Source of the DNA: Methylacidiphilales bacterium
Lineage (GTDB): Bacteria > Verrucomicrobiota > Verrucomicrobiia > Methylacidiphilales > UBA1321
NCBI GenBank assembly: GCA_026225555.1
Contig: JAMFSY010000051.1
Coordinates: 38,407-102,406, forward strand
Direction of reading: 5' to 3'
DNA length: 64,000 nucleotides
How positions within the stretch are numbered: position 1 is the stretch's first letter; the number at the start of each line of letters is the position of its first letter. Below are positions 7,461-15,085 of this stretch, in pieces. Both the position numbers and the translations under genes were made by a program. The notes beneath the pieces are model-generated. The model had not been told where the DNA came from. It made no database searches and saw only the letters and a program-made list of their open reading frames with translations.

Positions 7461-8528
7461 ATGCCCCCTCCCCTGACTTCCGAAGCCGTCCTCGACCACT
7501 TGCGGGGCGTCAAATATCCCGGTTATTCACGGGACATCGTCTCTTTCGGCCTCATCAAGGATGTGCAGATCGATGGCACCCGCGTCCTCGTTCGCATCGC
7601 GCTGACCACCGCTGATGCCAACATCCCCAAGGCCATTCAGGAGAATGCGACCGCCGTGCTCGAATCGATTCCCGGCGTCAGCGAAGCCGAGGTGAACATC
7701 GATCTCAGCGCGCCGGTCAGCAAGGCGCTTCAGGCCGACGCCGGTGGCCTGCCGCAAACCAAAATCGAAGGCGTCAAACACGTCATCGCCGTCGCGAGTG
7801 GAAAAGGCGGCGTGGGGAAATCGACCGTGGCGGCCAATCTCGCCGTCGCGTTGCGCGGGGAAAAAAGCGACAAGAAAGTCGGCCTCTGCGACTGCGATAT
7901 TTATGGCCCCAGCGTCGGCCTCATGTTCGGCACTCACGAACGTCCTTCCGCCACCGAGGAGGGCCGCATCCAGCCGATTCGCCGCTACGATCTCAATTTG
8001 ATGAGCATGGGCTTTTTGCTCGACGACACCTCGCCCGCCATCCTGCGCGGCCCGATGGTCACGCGCTACACCCAGCAGTTTTTGCGCAACGTCGACTGGG
8101 GCGAGCTCGATTACCTCATCCTCGATCTTCCGCCGGGCACCGGCGACATCCAGCTCACTATCGTGCAGACCGTCGCGCTATCCGGCGCCATCATCGTTAC
8201 CACGCCCCAGGAAGTCGCGTTGATCGATGCGCGCAAAGCCGCGACCATGTTTGAGAAAGTCAACGTTGCTATTATCGGCCTGGTTGAGAACATGAGTTAC
8301 TTCGTCTGCCCCAATGATGGCAATCGCTACGCGATATTCGGTTCCGGTGGCGGCGAACGCGAAGCCGCGCGACTAGGGGTTTCCCTACTTGCCCAGATTC
8401 CGATTGAAATGCGCGTGCGCGAATCGGGCGATCAGGGGCAGCCAATTACGCTTTCCGAACCCGCGAGTCCGACGGCGAAACTCTTTCAGCAAGCTGCGCA
8501 AGCCATTCGCAATCAATTTCCTACCTAA
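7461..8528 (+). CDS. Mrp/ApbC-type P-loop ATPase with altered CxxC motif
   Basis: 355 residues. Residues 5-85 form a MIP18/DUF59-like domain (VLDHLRGVKYPG, VSFGLIKDVQ). Residues 105-350 are the Mrp/NBP35 ATPase with deviant P-loop GKGGVGKST (114-122), DCDIYGPSVG and DLPPGTGD. Family members carry or transfer Fe-S clusters at a dimer interface through a CxxC motif after ENMS; here the sequence is ENMSYFVCPNDG, so Cys283 is present but the second position is Asp286. Some other Mrp lineages also lack CxxC. It lies 25 bases after the IscS-like gene and is likely co-transcribed. Cluster binding through the usual pair looks impossible. Confidence 0.92.
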   Translation: MPPPLTSEAVLDHLRGVKYPGYSRDIVSFGLIKDVQIDGTRVLVRIALTTADANIPKAIQENATAVLESIPGVSEAEVNIDLSAPVSKALQADAGGLPQTKIEGVKHVIAVASGKGGVGKSTVAANLAVALRGEKSDKKVGLCDCDIYGPSVGLMFGTHERPSATEEGRIQPIRRYDLNLMSMGFLLDDTSPAILRGPMVTRYTQQFLRNVDWGELDYLILDLPPGTGDIQLTIVQTVALSGAIIVTTPQEVALIDARKAATMFEKVNVAIIGLVENMSYFVCPNDGNRYAIFGSGGGEREAARLGVSLLAQIPIEMRVRESGDQGQPITLSEPASPTAKLFQQAAQAIRNQFPT

Positions 8529-8580
8529 GATCCTAACGACCTCACCACCGCCGGGGCCACGTTTCCAACAATTTAACCAT

Positions 8581-8609
8581 TTGACAAAGCCTTCCCCGTT
8601 TCGTCTAGT
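8581..8609 (+). promoter_or_regulatory. Promoter placing transcription start at the ATG (leaderless)
   Basis: A perfect TTGACA (8581-8586), a 17-base spacer and a weak TCTAGT -10 (8604-8609). The expected start falls on the A of the ATG at 8616, and no Shine-Dalgarno sequence precedes it. A second possible -10 (TAGTAA, 8606-8611) would need a 19-base spacer. Confidence 0.45.
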
Positions 8610-8615
8610 AACTGT

Positions 8616-8864
8616 ATGTCGGACTCTTCTCTGAAGGACCACGATAATTTGTTCCACAAGTCCGCGCTTTATCAGGAGTTTCTGGCCGAGCGCGAAGAGA
8701 TCTTGCGGCACAAGTGGATCGAGAGCGAAAAGCTGGGTCACGACATCGGCTTCGAAAAAGCCCTGCTCGACTGGATCGTCAAGCATCGCGCGGGCTGGCG
8801 GGCCTTGCGGCAATCGAAGCCCTCCAATCCCGGTTACACCAACGGCCAGCACGCCAAGGTCTAA
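8616..8864 (+). CDS. Small conserved-looking hypothetical protein
   Basis: 82 residues, charged and helical, with a dense motif region (YQEFLAEREEILRHKWIESE, then GHDIGFEKALLDWIVKHR) that looks like a conserved small domain. I recall similar segments in unassigned bacterial small proteins but cannot name a family. It sits between the Mrp-like and IscA-like genes and has its own apparent leaderless promoter. A role with the Fe-S genes is suggested by position only. Confidence 0.65.
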   Translation: MSDSSLKDHDNLFHKSALYQEFLAEREEILRHKWIESEKLGHDIGFEKALLDWIVKHRAGWRALRQSKPSNPGYTNGQHAKV

Positions 8865-8968
8865 CCTTTGCAGCGACCTAAGCTTGTCCGGGAACAGGAT
8901 TAAGTGGACGAAAATATCGGAGGCTTCTGATTTTTGCCGTCCGCGCTCACTTACGTTTCGCCCCCCAA

Positions 8969-8997
8969 TTGACACCCATCCGATTGCCCCCTAAATT
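8969..8997 (+). promoter_or_regulatory. Strong leaderless promoter of the IscA-type gene
   Basis: TTGACA (8969-8974), a 17-base spacer and TAAATT (8992-8997), then six bases to the ATG at 9004. The predicted start is the A of the ATG. No ribosome-binding site is present. Confidence 0.6.
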
Positions 8998-9003
8998 GTC
9001 TCC

Positions 9004-9342
9004 ATGACCGCTGTTGCCTCCCTCCCCTCTGTTAGCCTGACTGAAGATGCCGCCCGGCACATCGCCGAGATCATCGGTGACGCCCAGGATAAGGGTCTGC
9101 GTATCTACATCGAGACCGGCGGTTGTTCCGGCATGTCCTACGCCATGGAAATTTCCACCCGCAAAACCGGCGACGAAGAATTCGTCTGCCACGGCGTGAA
9201 TCTGTTCGTCGAAGATCGCGGCCTGGTCTACCTGGCCGGCTCGGTCATCGATTACAAGGACGGCCTGACCGGGGCTGGTTTCCGGATCACCAATCCCAAT
9301 GCCAAACAGACTTGTGGCTGCGGGAAATCCTTTGAAGCCTGA
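9004..9342 (+). CDS. A-type iron-sulfur carrier (IscA/ErpA family)
   Basis: 112 residues, the normal length for HesB/IscA-type carriers, which hold and hand clusters to apoproteins. The three ligand cysteines are present: one in GGCSGMSY and two in TCGCGKSFEA near the C-terminus. It belongs functionally to the iscU locus but appears to have its own promoter. Whether it is closer to IscA, SufA or ErpA cannot be decided by eye. The 3' end may overlap the next gene. Confidence 0.93.
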   Translation: MTAVASLPSVSLTEDAARHIAEIIGDAQDKGLRIYIETGGCSGMSYAMEISTRKTGDEEFVCHGVNLFVEDRGLVYLAGSVIDYKDGLTGAGFRITNPNAKQTCGCGKSFEA

Positions 9343-10123
9343 TCCGGCTCCGACCATCTCCGCGTGGCTCGAGGCCGTGCGCAAGGCACTTCGGGCCGCC
9401 CGTCAGAACCTGCCCGCCACGCTTGCGCTGGAAGCCGCCATGGCCGGCCTCGTCGCCATTTATTATGGCTGGCCCGCAGGCGCATCCTTCCTGACCCGCT
9501 TTGCCGGGTGGGAGCGTGAGGGGGGGATTCTCGCCGCCGCCGTGGGAACGGCCCTGGCAGGCGGACTTCTTTCGGAGCTGGCCGTCATCTATTTCCAGAA
9601 CGCGGGCCGGTGGACCGTCGGGAACGTTGAAAACGCGGCCTTCAAAATGGGGATGTTCTTCATCAGCGGCGCCGTCGTTTACGAATTCTATCGGCAGCAG
9701 GCGGTCTGGTTCGGCGACGACAACAACTGGTCCGTGCTGGTGCGGAAAGTCCTGGTCGATCAACTCGGCTACACGCCGATCTTCGCCGTTCCCTACATGG
9801 CTCTCCTCACCCGCTGGCAGACGTTGCGCTATTCCCCGCTCCTTCTCTGGCAGGAACTCGATCGTTCCTTCATCGCCGAGCGAATGTTACCCGTGCTCGT
9901 CACCAACTGGATGCTGTGGGTGCCCGGCGTCACGCTGGTCTACGCCATGCCGCAGATTCTCCAGACGCCGCTCTTTATTTTCGCGACCGCGATCTGGGGA
10001 ATCCTCCTGTCTTCCGTCGCCGGGCAACCGCAGTACCGCAGCACCGGCACCCTTCGGGACCTCGTCGTGCCCGCGCGAAAAATCGAGCCCGGCGTTCCGC
10101 CTTCGCTGCTTTCGTCCGAGTAA
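9299..10123 (+). CDS. Mpv17/PMP22-like integral membrane protein
   Basis: Up to 274 residues with about five hydrophobic segments. The C-terminal half follows the eukaryotic Mpv17 pattern closely: KVLVDQLGYTPIF parallels the LLDQ..FAP segment, and LVTNWMLWVPGVTLVYAMP parallels the TN..LWP..Q..NF segment, with a final aromatic TM helix. Mpv17 proteins are organelle membrane channels of unclear substrate; bacterial members are uncommon. The start is uncertain: the ATG at 9299 overlaps the IscA-type gene by 44 bases; a GTG at 9314 and a TTG at 9332 are alternatives. Probably translated with the upstream carrier gene. Confidence 0.7.
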   Translation: MPNRLVAAGNPLKPDPAPTISAWLEAVRKALRAARQNLPATLALEAAMAGLVAIYYGWPAGASFLTRFAGWEREGGILAAAVGTALAGGLLSELAVIYFQNAGRWTVGNVENAAFKMGMFFISGAVVYEFYRQQAVWFGDDNNWSVLVRKVLVDQLGYTPIFAVPYMALLTRWQTLRYSPLLLWQELDRSFIAERMLPVLVTNWMLWVPGVTLVYAMPQILQTPLFIFATAIWGILLSSVAGQPQYRSTGTLRDLVVPARKIEPGVPPSLLSSE

Positions 10124-10167
10124 AGCGAAACCTAGATAAAAAACCCGGCGCAAGCTCCGAGCACTCC

Positions 10168-10310
10168 GTGGTAGCCGCCGCACGCCGTGCGGTGGAGGAG
10201 AGAAGGAAAGCCTACACGCTCCGCTCCTTCGAAAAGACACCACCGCACGGCGTGCGGCGGCTACCACCAAGCCGAAGCGAGCTTAGGGGGAATTAGCCCC
10301 CAAGAGATTA
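10168..10310. repeat. Palindromic repeat A, copy 1 (28-bp arms plus 43-base flank)
   Basis: Perfect 28-bp inverted arms (10168-10195 and 10240-10267, outer end GTGGTAGCCGCC) around a 44-base loop, followed by a 43-base flank (10268-10310) that ends AAGAGATTA and can itself fold. Copy 2 is at 32493-32638. The element fills much of the 302-base gap before ispA; the rest of 10124-10425 shows nothing I can name. Confidence 0.85.
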
Positions 10311-10425
10311 ACCGGATCGCCGGGCCATGCCGCGCGCGGGTTCGCCCAAGTTTCCGTGGCACGGAAAACCCGACCGCCTTCGAACAAGATTGCCAAAGCG
10401 CCGCCTCGTTCGCATAACTCGAAGG

Positions 10426-11307
10426 ATGGATTTCTCTCATTATTGGGCGGCGCGTCAGAAAAAAGTCGATGCCGCGCTCAACCGCTATCTTCCGCCCGCC
10501 ACCACCAAGCCCAAAACGATCCATAAGGCGATGCGTTACAGTATCTTTGCCGGGGGGAAACGGTTGCGTCCGGTCATCTGTCTCGCCACTGCCGAAGTCT
10601 TGCGCGGGCCGGTCGATGAGGCCCTGCCTCTTGCCTGCGCGGTCGAGTGCATCCATACCTACTCGCTCATCCACGACGATCTGCCCTGCATGGATAACGA
10701 CGATTTCCGCCGCGGCAAGCCGACCTCGCATAAAGTTTTTGGGGAAGGCATGGCCGTCCTGGCGGGCGATGCGCTGCTCACCATTGCGTTTGAAATGGCC
10801 GCCTCCTGCAAATCGTGGCCTCGTTATTCCCACGCCGATATCATCCGTGAAATCGCCGTCGCCGCCGGCAGCCAGGCGCTGATCGCCGGACAAGTCGCCG
10901 ATGCCGAGGGTGAAGGCAAGAAGATCAGCCCCGCCGAGCTCCGCTACATCCATCTCAATAAGACGGCCGCGCTCATCACCACCTCCATCCGCCTCGGCGC
11001 GATGTCGGCCAATGCGACTCCGGCGCAGATGAAAAACCTGACCGAATTCGGCCAGAGTCTCGGTCTCGCGTTCCAGGTCATCGACGATATTCTCGACGTT
11101 ACCCAAACGACCGAGAAGCTCGGCAAAAGCGCCGGCAAGGATCTCAAGGCACAGAAGGCCACCTATCCCGCCCTGCTCGGCCTCGAGAAAGCCAAGAAGG
11201 AAGCCGACAAGCTTACCGCCCGGGCTCTCGCCGCGCTCAAGCCGTTTGGCAAGAATGCCGAGCCGCTCAAGGCCATCGCGGATTATCTTCTCAGCCGCGA
11301 GAATTGA
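10426..11307 (+). CDS. ispA: Polyprenyl (farnesyl/geranylgeranyl) diphosphate synthase
   Basis: Condenses isopentenyl diphosphate with allylic diphosphates to make the C15 (or C20) precursor of quinones, undecaprenyl lipid and other isoprenoids. 293 residues from the ATG at 10426; the frame is open upstream but only into the repeat region. First Asp-rich motif DDLPCMDNDD with the preceding HTYSLIHDD, and second motif DDILD in FQVIDDILDV. GGKRLRP and the KTAALI segment also match. Chain length is likely C15 by resemblance to IspA-type enzymes; this is not certain. Convergent with lpxB. Confidence 0.93.
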   Translation: MDFSHYWAARQKKVDAALNRYLPPATTKPKTIHKAMRYSIFAGGKRLRPVICLATAEVLRGPVDEALPLACAVECIHTYSLIHDDLPCMDNDDFRRGKPTSHKVFGEGMAVLAGDALLTIAFEMAASCKSWPRYSHADIIREIAVAAGSQALIAGQVADAEGEGKKISPAELRYIHLNKTAALITTSIRLGAMSANATPAQMKNLTEFGQSLGLAFQVIDDILDVTQTTEKLGKSAGKDLKAQKATYPALLGLEKAKKEADKLTARALAALKPFGKNAEPLKAIADYLLSREN

Positions 11308-11312
11308 TTTTC

Positions 11313-11341
11313 AAGCGCGGCGCTTCGTACCCGCCGCGCTT
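11313..11341. terminator. Hairpin between convergent ispA and lpxB
   Basis: AAGCGCGGCG (11313-11322) pairs with CGCCGCGCTT (11332-11341) around a 9-base loop. There is no long T-run on either side, so it may be a weak bidirectional terminator or an mRNA 3'-end stabiliser. Confidence 0.45.
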
Positions 11342-11342
11342 T

Positions 11343-12557
11343 CTACCGCGCCTTGAACGCGGGCCCGGCAAAGGCCGCTTCGAGCAAGATCGCCTCTGCC
11401 GCGCGATGGCTGGCCCCTGGCCCGCCGAGGGTCGCGACCACTTGGGCCACACGCTGCTTCATGATCTCCCGCCGTTGGGGATTGCCCAGGAGATCGAGCG
11501 CGACCTGCGCCACCGCCTCGGGTTGCAATTTGTCCTGCAAAAATTCGGGCACGATCTGTTCCTTCGCCATCACGTTGATGAGGCTCAGGTACTTCACCTT
11601 CACCACCCGCCGACCGATCGCATAAGTGAGTGGATGGACGCGGTAGACGACGACCTGCGGAATGCCCACCAGCGCACATTCCAACGAGGCGGTGCCGGAG
11701 GCGACCAGTGCCAACGAGCAACGGGAAAGATGCGAGATGGCGTAGCCGATATTGTATTCGAAATCGAAATTCGGCGGCGGATCTTTTTCCAGCAGCTCGA
11801 GCGAGAACTTCTGCATCTCCTCATTCGGCGAAAGCAGAATGAACTTCAGCCCCTTGCGCTGCCGCGCCATCAGTCGCGCCGTGGCCCAAAGCTCGGGAAG
11901 ATGCGCGGCAATCTCCGTCCGACGGCTGCCCGGCAGAAGCGCAACCCAATCGGGATTGGGGTTGGCATCCTCAACTTTATGAATGCGGTCCAATACCGGA
12001 TGACCGACCCAGCGCACATTGAATTTCGGTGCGCGCTCGGCGAACCATTCCCGCTCGAAAGGCAGAATGGTCAGGAGCAGGTCGATCGTTTTGCTCATGA
12101 TGCGAACCCGGCCCGCGCGGGAGGCCCAGACCTGAGGGCTGACGTAATAAATGATGCGCGTGTCGGGCAGTTCCTTCCGGATCCTGGGCGAGAGGCGCAG
12201 ATTAAAGCCGGAACTATCGATCAGGATGATGGCATCGGGCTGCTCGCGCTTGGCAAGGCTGACGACCTTCTCCATGAATTGCCGGAACTTGAAAAAATGC
12301 TTCAGCACCTCGACCAGCCCCAGCACCGCGTGGGCCGAGAGATCGAAAAGCTGTTCCTGGCCCGCGGCCGCCATGCGCGGGCCGCCCACGCCGATGATGC
12401 GGAGATTCTTGCGCTGCTGCTTCAGGGCCTGGATCAACTCCGCCCCGTGGGCATCGCCGCTCGCCTCGCCCGCCACCATCATCAGGATCAGCGGTCTCTC
12501 GGCAACGATGGCTTCGGGCTCGCGCATAAGTGAGGTGGGTTCGAACGCGAGAGACAT
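11343..12557 (-). CDS. lpxB: Lipid-A-disaccharide synthase
   Basis: Joins UDP-2,3-diacylglucosamine and lipid X into the tetraacyl disaccharide of lipid A at the inner membrane. 404 residues; GEASGDAHGAELI near the N-terminus, GVGGPRM, DSSGFNLRL, YVSPQVWAS and LLPGSRRTEI are signature segments, and the C-terminal SGTASLECAL is the nucleotide-sugar site region. Its ATG overlaps the stop of the upstream oxidoreductase gene (ATGA). Last gene of the lnt-GT2-lpxI-Gfo/Idh-lpxB operon. Confidence 0.97.
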   Translation of the reverse strand: MSLAFEPTSLMREPEAIVAERPLILMMVAGEASGDAHGAELIQALKQQRKNLRIIGVGGPRMAAAGQEQLFDLSAHAVLGLVEVLKHFFKFRQFMEKVVSLAKREQPDAIILIDSSGFNLRLSPRIRKELPDTRIIYYVSPQVWASRAGRVRIMSKTIDLLLTILPFEREWFAERAPKFNVRWVGHPVLDRIHKVEDANPNPDWVALLPGSRRTEIAAHLPELWATARLMARQRKGLKFILLSPNEEMQKFSLELLEKDPPPNFDFEYNIGYAISHLSRCSLALVASGTASLECALVGIPQVVVYRVHPLTYAIGRRVVKVKYLSLINVMAKEQIVPEFLQDKLQPEAVAQVALDLLGNPQRREIMKQRVAQVVATLGGPGASHRAAEAILLEAAFAGPAFKAR

Positions 12558-13489
12558 CAGGGCTTGATCGCGTTCTGTTGCGCAATCTGCTCAGTGATCT
12601 GCATCGCAATATCGAGCGCGACGGCGCCCTGGCGGCCATCGACGCGCGGCGACTGGCGCGAGCGCACGCAATCGACGAAGGCGGAGAGTTCGAGCTTGAG
12701 CGGCTCGTCCTTCTCGACCTTGATGTTCTCCTTCACGATCTGCGTATCGACCTTGCGATAAATCACGCCGCTCTGATCGAAATAATCGAGTGAGAGATAA
12801 GCGTCGTCCTGGAAGACGCGGATCTTGCGCATCTTCTCAAAGCTGATCCGGCTCGTGGTCAGGTTCGCCACGCAGCCGTTTTCGAAACGGATGCGCGCGT
12901 TGGCGATGTCCTCGCCCTTGCTCAGGACGGGCGTGCCGACGGAATCGATGCTCTGGATGGGCGAGCGCACCAGGTGGAGCACGACGTCGATGTCGTGAAT
13001 CATCAAATCGAGAACCACGCCGATATCGGTGCTGCGTCCCGGATAGGTGGAGAGCCGGTGCGCCTCGATAAACTTGGGGTGCGTGAGCTTCTCTTCCAGC
13101 GCGTTCAGCGCGGGATTGAAGCGCTCGATGTGCCCGACCTGGAGCACGAGATTCTTGGTCTGGGCGAGATCGACCAGTGCCTTGGCCTGCGCGCTATTGT
13201 CGGTGATCGGCTTCTCGATCAGCACATGCTTGCCGAGTCCGAGGAAAAGGCCGCCCAATTCATGGTGCGTGCTCGTCGGGGTGGAAATCGTCGCCGCGTC
13301 GCATTCCTCCGCCAGCGCCTGGGCGGTGCCGAACGTTTTCACGCCATGGCGCTGGGCGACCTTTTGCGCCACCTGACCATCGAGATCATAGAGTCCCACG
13401 AATTCCACGCCGGGCAGCTGCGAATAAATTCGCGCATGTTCCCGGCCGATATGTCCGACACCCACCACGCCTACTCGTACTTTGGTCAT
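12557..13489 (-). CDS. Gfo/Idh/MocA-family NAD(P)-dependent oxidoreductase (lipid A gene cluster)
   Basis: 310 residues. Rossmann nucleotide-binding N-terminus (VGVVGVGHIGREHARIY), the family motif EKPIT with its Lys near residue 98, and the C-terminal alpha/beta substrate domain (THPKFIEAHRL, DVGVVLDLMIHDIDVVL). It sits between lpxI and lpxB with a 4-base overlap to lpxB, so its substrate is probably a UDP-sugar or lipid A intermediate. GnnA, which oxidises UDP-GlcNAc at C3 for amide-linked lipid A, is a family member, but the partner aminotransferase GnnB is not in the window. The exact reaction is open. Confidence 0.88.
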   Translation of the reverse strand: MTKVRVGVVGVGHIGREHARIYSQLPGVEFVGLYDLDGQVAQKVAQRHGVKTFGTAQALAEECDAATISTPTSTHHELGGLFLGLGKHVLIEKPITDNSAQAKALVDLAQTKNLVLQVGHIERFNPALNALEEKLTHPKFIEAHRLSTYPGRSTDIGVVLDLMIHDIDVVLHLVRSPIQSIDSVGTPVLSKGEDIANARIRFENGCVANLTTSRISFEKMRKIRVFQDDAYLSLDYFDQSGVIYRKVDTQIVKENIKVEKDEPLKLELSAFVDCVRSRQSPRVDGRQGAVALDIAMQITEQIAQQNAIKP

Positions 13490-13493
13490 AAAA

Positions 13494-14333
13494 TTATTGA
13501 TTCAAGAGCGATTCATCCGCCGCGAAAAGACTGATCCCCCAGCGCTCCGCCTGCTCCAGCACCAGCTTGCGATCGAGCAACAAGGTCCGCCCCGCCTCGC
13601 AGGCCACGACGCGGACAGCCGATTCCCGCGCCCGCTCCATCGTGCGCGGACCGACAACGGGAACATCGAAACGAAAATCCTGGTTCGGCTTGCTGACCTT
13701 TACCAGCACAACTTCCCCCTTCCCGAGCCGCCCGCCCCGCTCCATCGCCGCATCGGTCCCCTCGAAGGCTTCCACCGCGACGATGGTGCCTTTTTTTACC
13801 ACGACGCTTTGGCCGATGTCCATGCGGCTGATTTCCTTCGCCACCCGGAAACCAAGGGCGACGTCGGCCTGTTCGCGCCGTGAAAGCTTCGGCCCCGCGA
13901 TGTGTCCCGGCGCGGGCAGGCAATCCTCCAGGAAAGTCGTGGCGGGAAGCAGCTCCACACCGACTTTCTTTAATTCATCGGCAATCGCGCCAAAGATCGA
14001 CTCGGCATTGCGCTCTTTTAGCTTCGCCAGCAGGAGCACCGCCTTGATATCGGGCCGGAGATCGAACAGATTTCCCGGCGTGATCTGGCCGGCCATGATG
14101 GCCTGCGTGACTTTTTGCTCGCGGAAATAATTGCAGAGTCCGCCGAGTTGGCCGACCCGCAGACGGGTGTAGACGTCGGCCATTCCTTCCATCTCCGGCG
14201 CGGTCTCGCCGGAAAAGCCCACGACGACGAGACGCTTCACTCCCCGCGCGCGCGCGGCTTCCGCGAGCAGCACCGGGTAGCGGCCATTGCCCGCGATGAT
14301 GCCGAGCGAATCAAGGGAAACAGGAGAGGTCAT
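13494..14333 (-). CDS. lpxI: UDP-2,3-diacylglucosamine pyrophosphatase LpxI
   Basis: Hydrolyses UDP-2,3-diacylglucosamine to lipid X; the DUF1009-family alternative to LpxH. 279 residues from the ATG at 14333. The frame is open upstream to 14756, but that part is antisense-like and out of family. Signature segments: LGIIAGNGRYPVLLAEAAR at the N-terminus, IMAGQITPGNLFDLRPD in the middle and the C-terminal FDVPVVGPRTMERA. It lies 4 bases before the Gfo/Idh gene. Confidence 0.94.
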   Translation of the reverse strand: MTSPVSLDSLGIIAGNGRYPVLLAEAARARGVKRLVVVGFSGETAPEMEGMADVYTRLRVGQLGGLCNYFREQKVTQAIMAGQITPGNLFDLRPDIKAVLLLAKLKERNAESIFGAIADELKKVGVELLPATTFLEDCLPAPGHIAGPKLSRREQADVALGFRVAKEISRMDIGQSVVVKKGTIVAVEAFEGTDAAMERGGRLGKGEVVLVKVSKPNQDFRFDVPVVGPRTMERARESAVRVVACEAGRTLLLDRKLVLEQAERWGISLFAADESLLNQ

Positions 14334-14353
14334 GCAGGGGGGACGGGTGAAGT

Positions 14354-15085
14354 TTACTCGTCTTCCGGAAGAAGCCGGCCCTTGAACTGACGGCGGGAGA
14401 ACCACAGCATGCCGAGCAGATCGATCGTCGCGCGCACCGCCCGCTTGCCCCCGGAAACCTTGCTCACACCCGCAAACCGCGCGCGGTGATTGACCGGCAT
14501 CTCCCCGATCTTGTAACCGGCGGCGAGCGTCAACGCGGGCATGAATCGATGCATCCCATTCCAGGCGGGCAATCGCTTGGCCGCCTCGCGGGTAAGAACT
14601 TTCAAGGTGCAGCCGGTATCGCTGGTATGGTCCTGCAATAAGACCGAGCGAACCGTGTTCGCGACGCGCGAGGACATCCGGCGCACCCAGGTATCGTTTC
14701 GGTTCAGCCGCACGCCCGTCACCATGTCGAGGTCCTCCTCCACCAGTTTGCGCCAAAGCTGCGGCGCATCCATCGGGTCGTTCTGCAAATCGGCATCCAG
14801 CAGGATGACATACTGGCCGCGCGCGGCCTGCATCCCGTAATACATGGCGGCGCTCTGCCCACTGTTGCGGCTCAGGTTGAGCCAGCGAATGACGAACGCC
14901 GGACTGGCGGGCTGGCGCGCAAACTCGTCCGTGCTGCCGTCGTTCACCAGGATGATCTCCGCGGTCCTTTCCAACATGCGCAGCATGGCGTCGATCTCCC
15001 GGATGAGCTTGGGCAGATTCTCCGCTTCATTATAAAACGGGACGACAACGGAAAAGAAAGGTTCAGGATTCACGGGTGGGGGCAA
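14354..15085 (-). CDS. Family 2 glycosyltransferase, polyprenyl-phosphate sugar transferase type
   Basis: 243 residues with a GT-A fold: SVVVPFYNEAENL, ILVNDGSTD, the nucleotide-sugar/metal motif LLDADLQNDP and the TSDTGCTLKVL segment typical of DPM1/ArnC/GtrB-like enzymes that load a sugar on a polyprenyl phosphate. No C-terminal TM pair is evident, so it resembles soluble DPM-type synthases. The listed start is a TTG overlapping lnt by 23 bases; a GTG at 15073 is an alternative. In the lipid A operon it may supply a sugar for lipid A or core decoration (inference). Confidence 0.88.
   Translation of the reverse strand: MPPPVNPEPFFSVVVPFYNEAENLPKLIREIDAMLRMLERTAEIILVNDGSTDEFARQPASPAFVIRWLNLSRNSGQSAAMYYGMQAARGQYVILLDADLQNDPMDAPQLWRKLVEEDLDMVTGVRLNRNDTWVRRMSSRVANTVRSVLLQDHTSDTGCTLKVLTREAAKRLPAWNGMHRFMPALTLAAGYKIGEMPVNHRARFAGVSKVSGGKRAVRATIDLLGMLWFSRRQFKGRLLPEDE

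Noticed and set aside
11304..12533. 409-codon open frame on the plus strand
   Set aside because: Antisense shadow of lpxB.
13494..14756. Long version of LpxI starting at 14756
   Set aside because: The extra 141 residues are antisense-like Gly/Arg-rich sequence over the GT2 gene; the start at 14333 gives normal family length.
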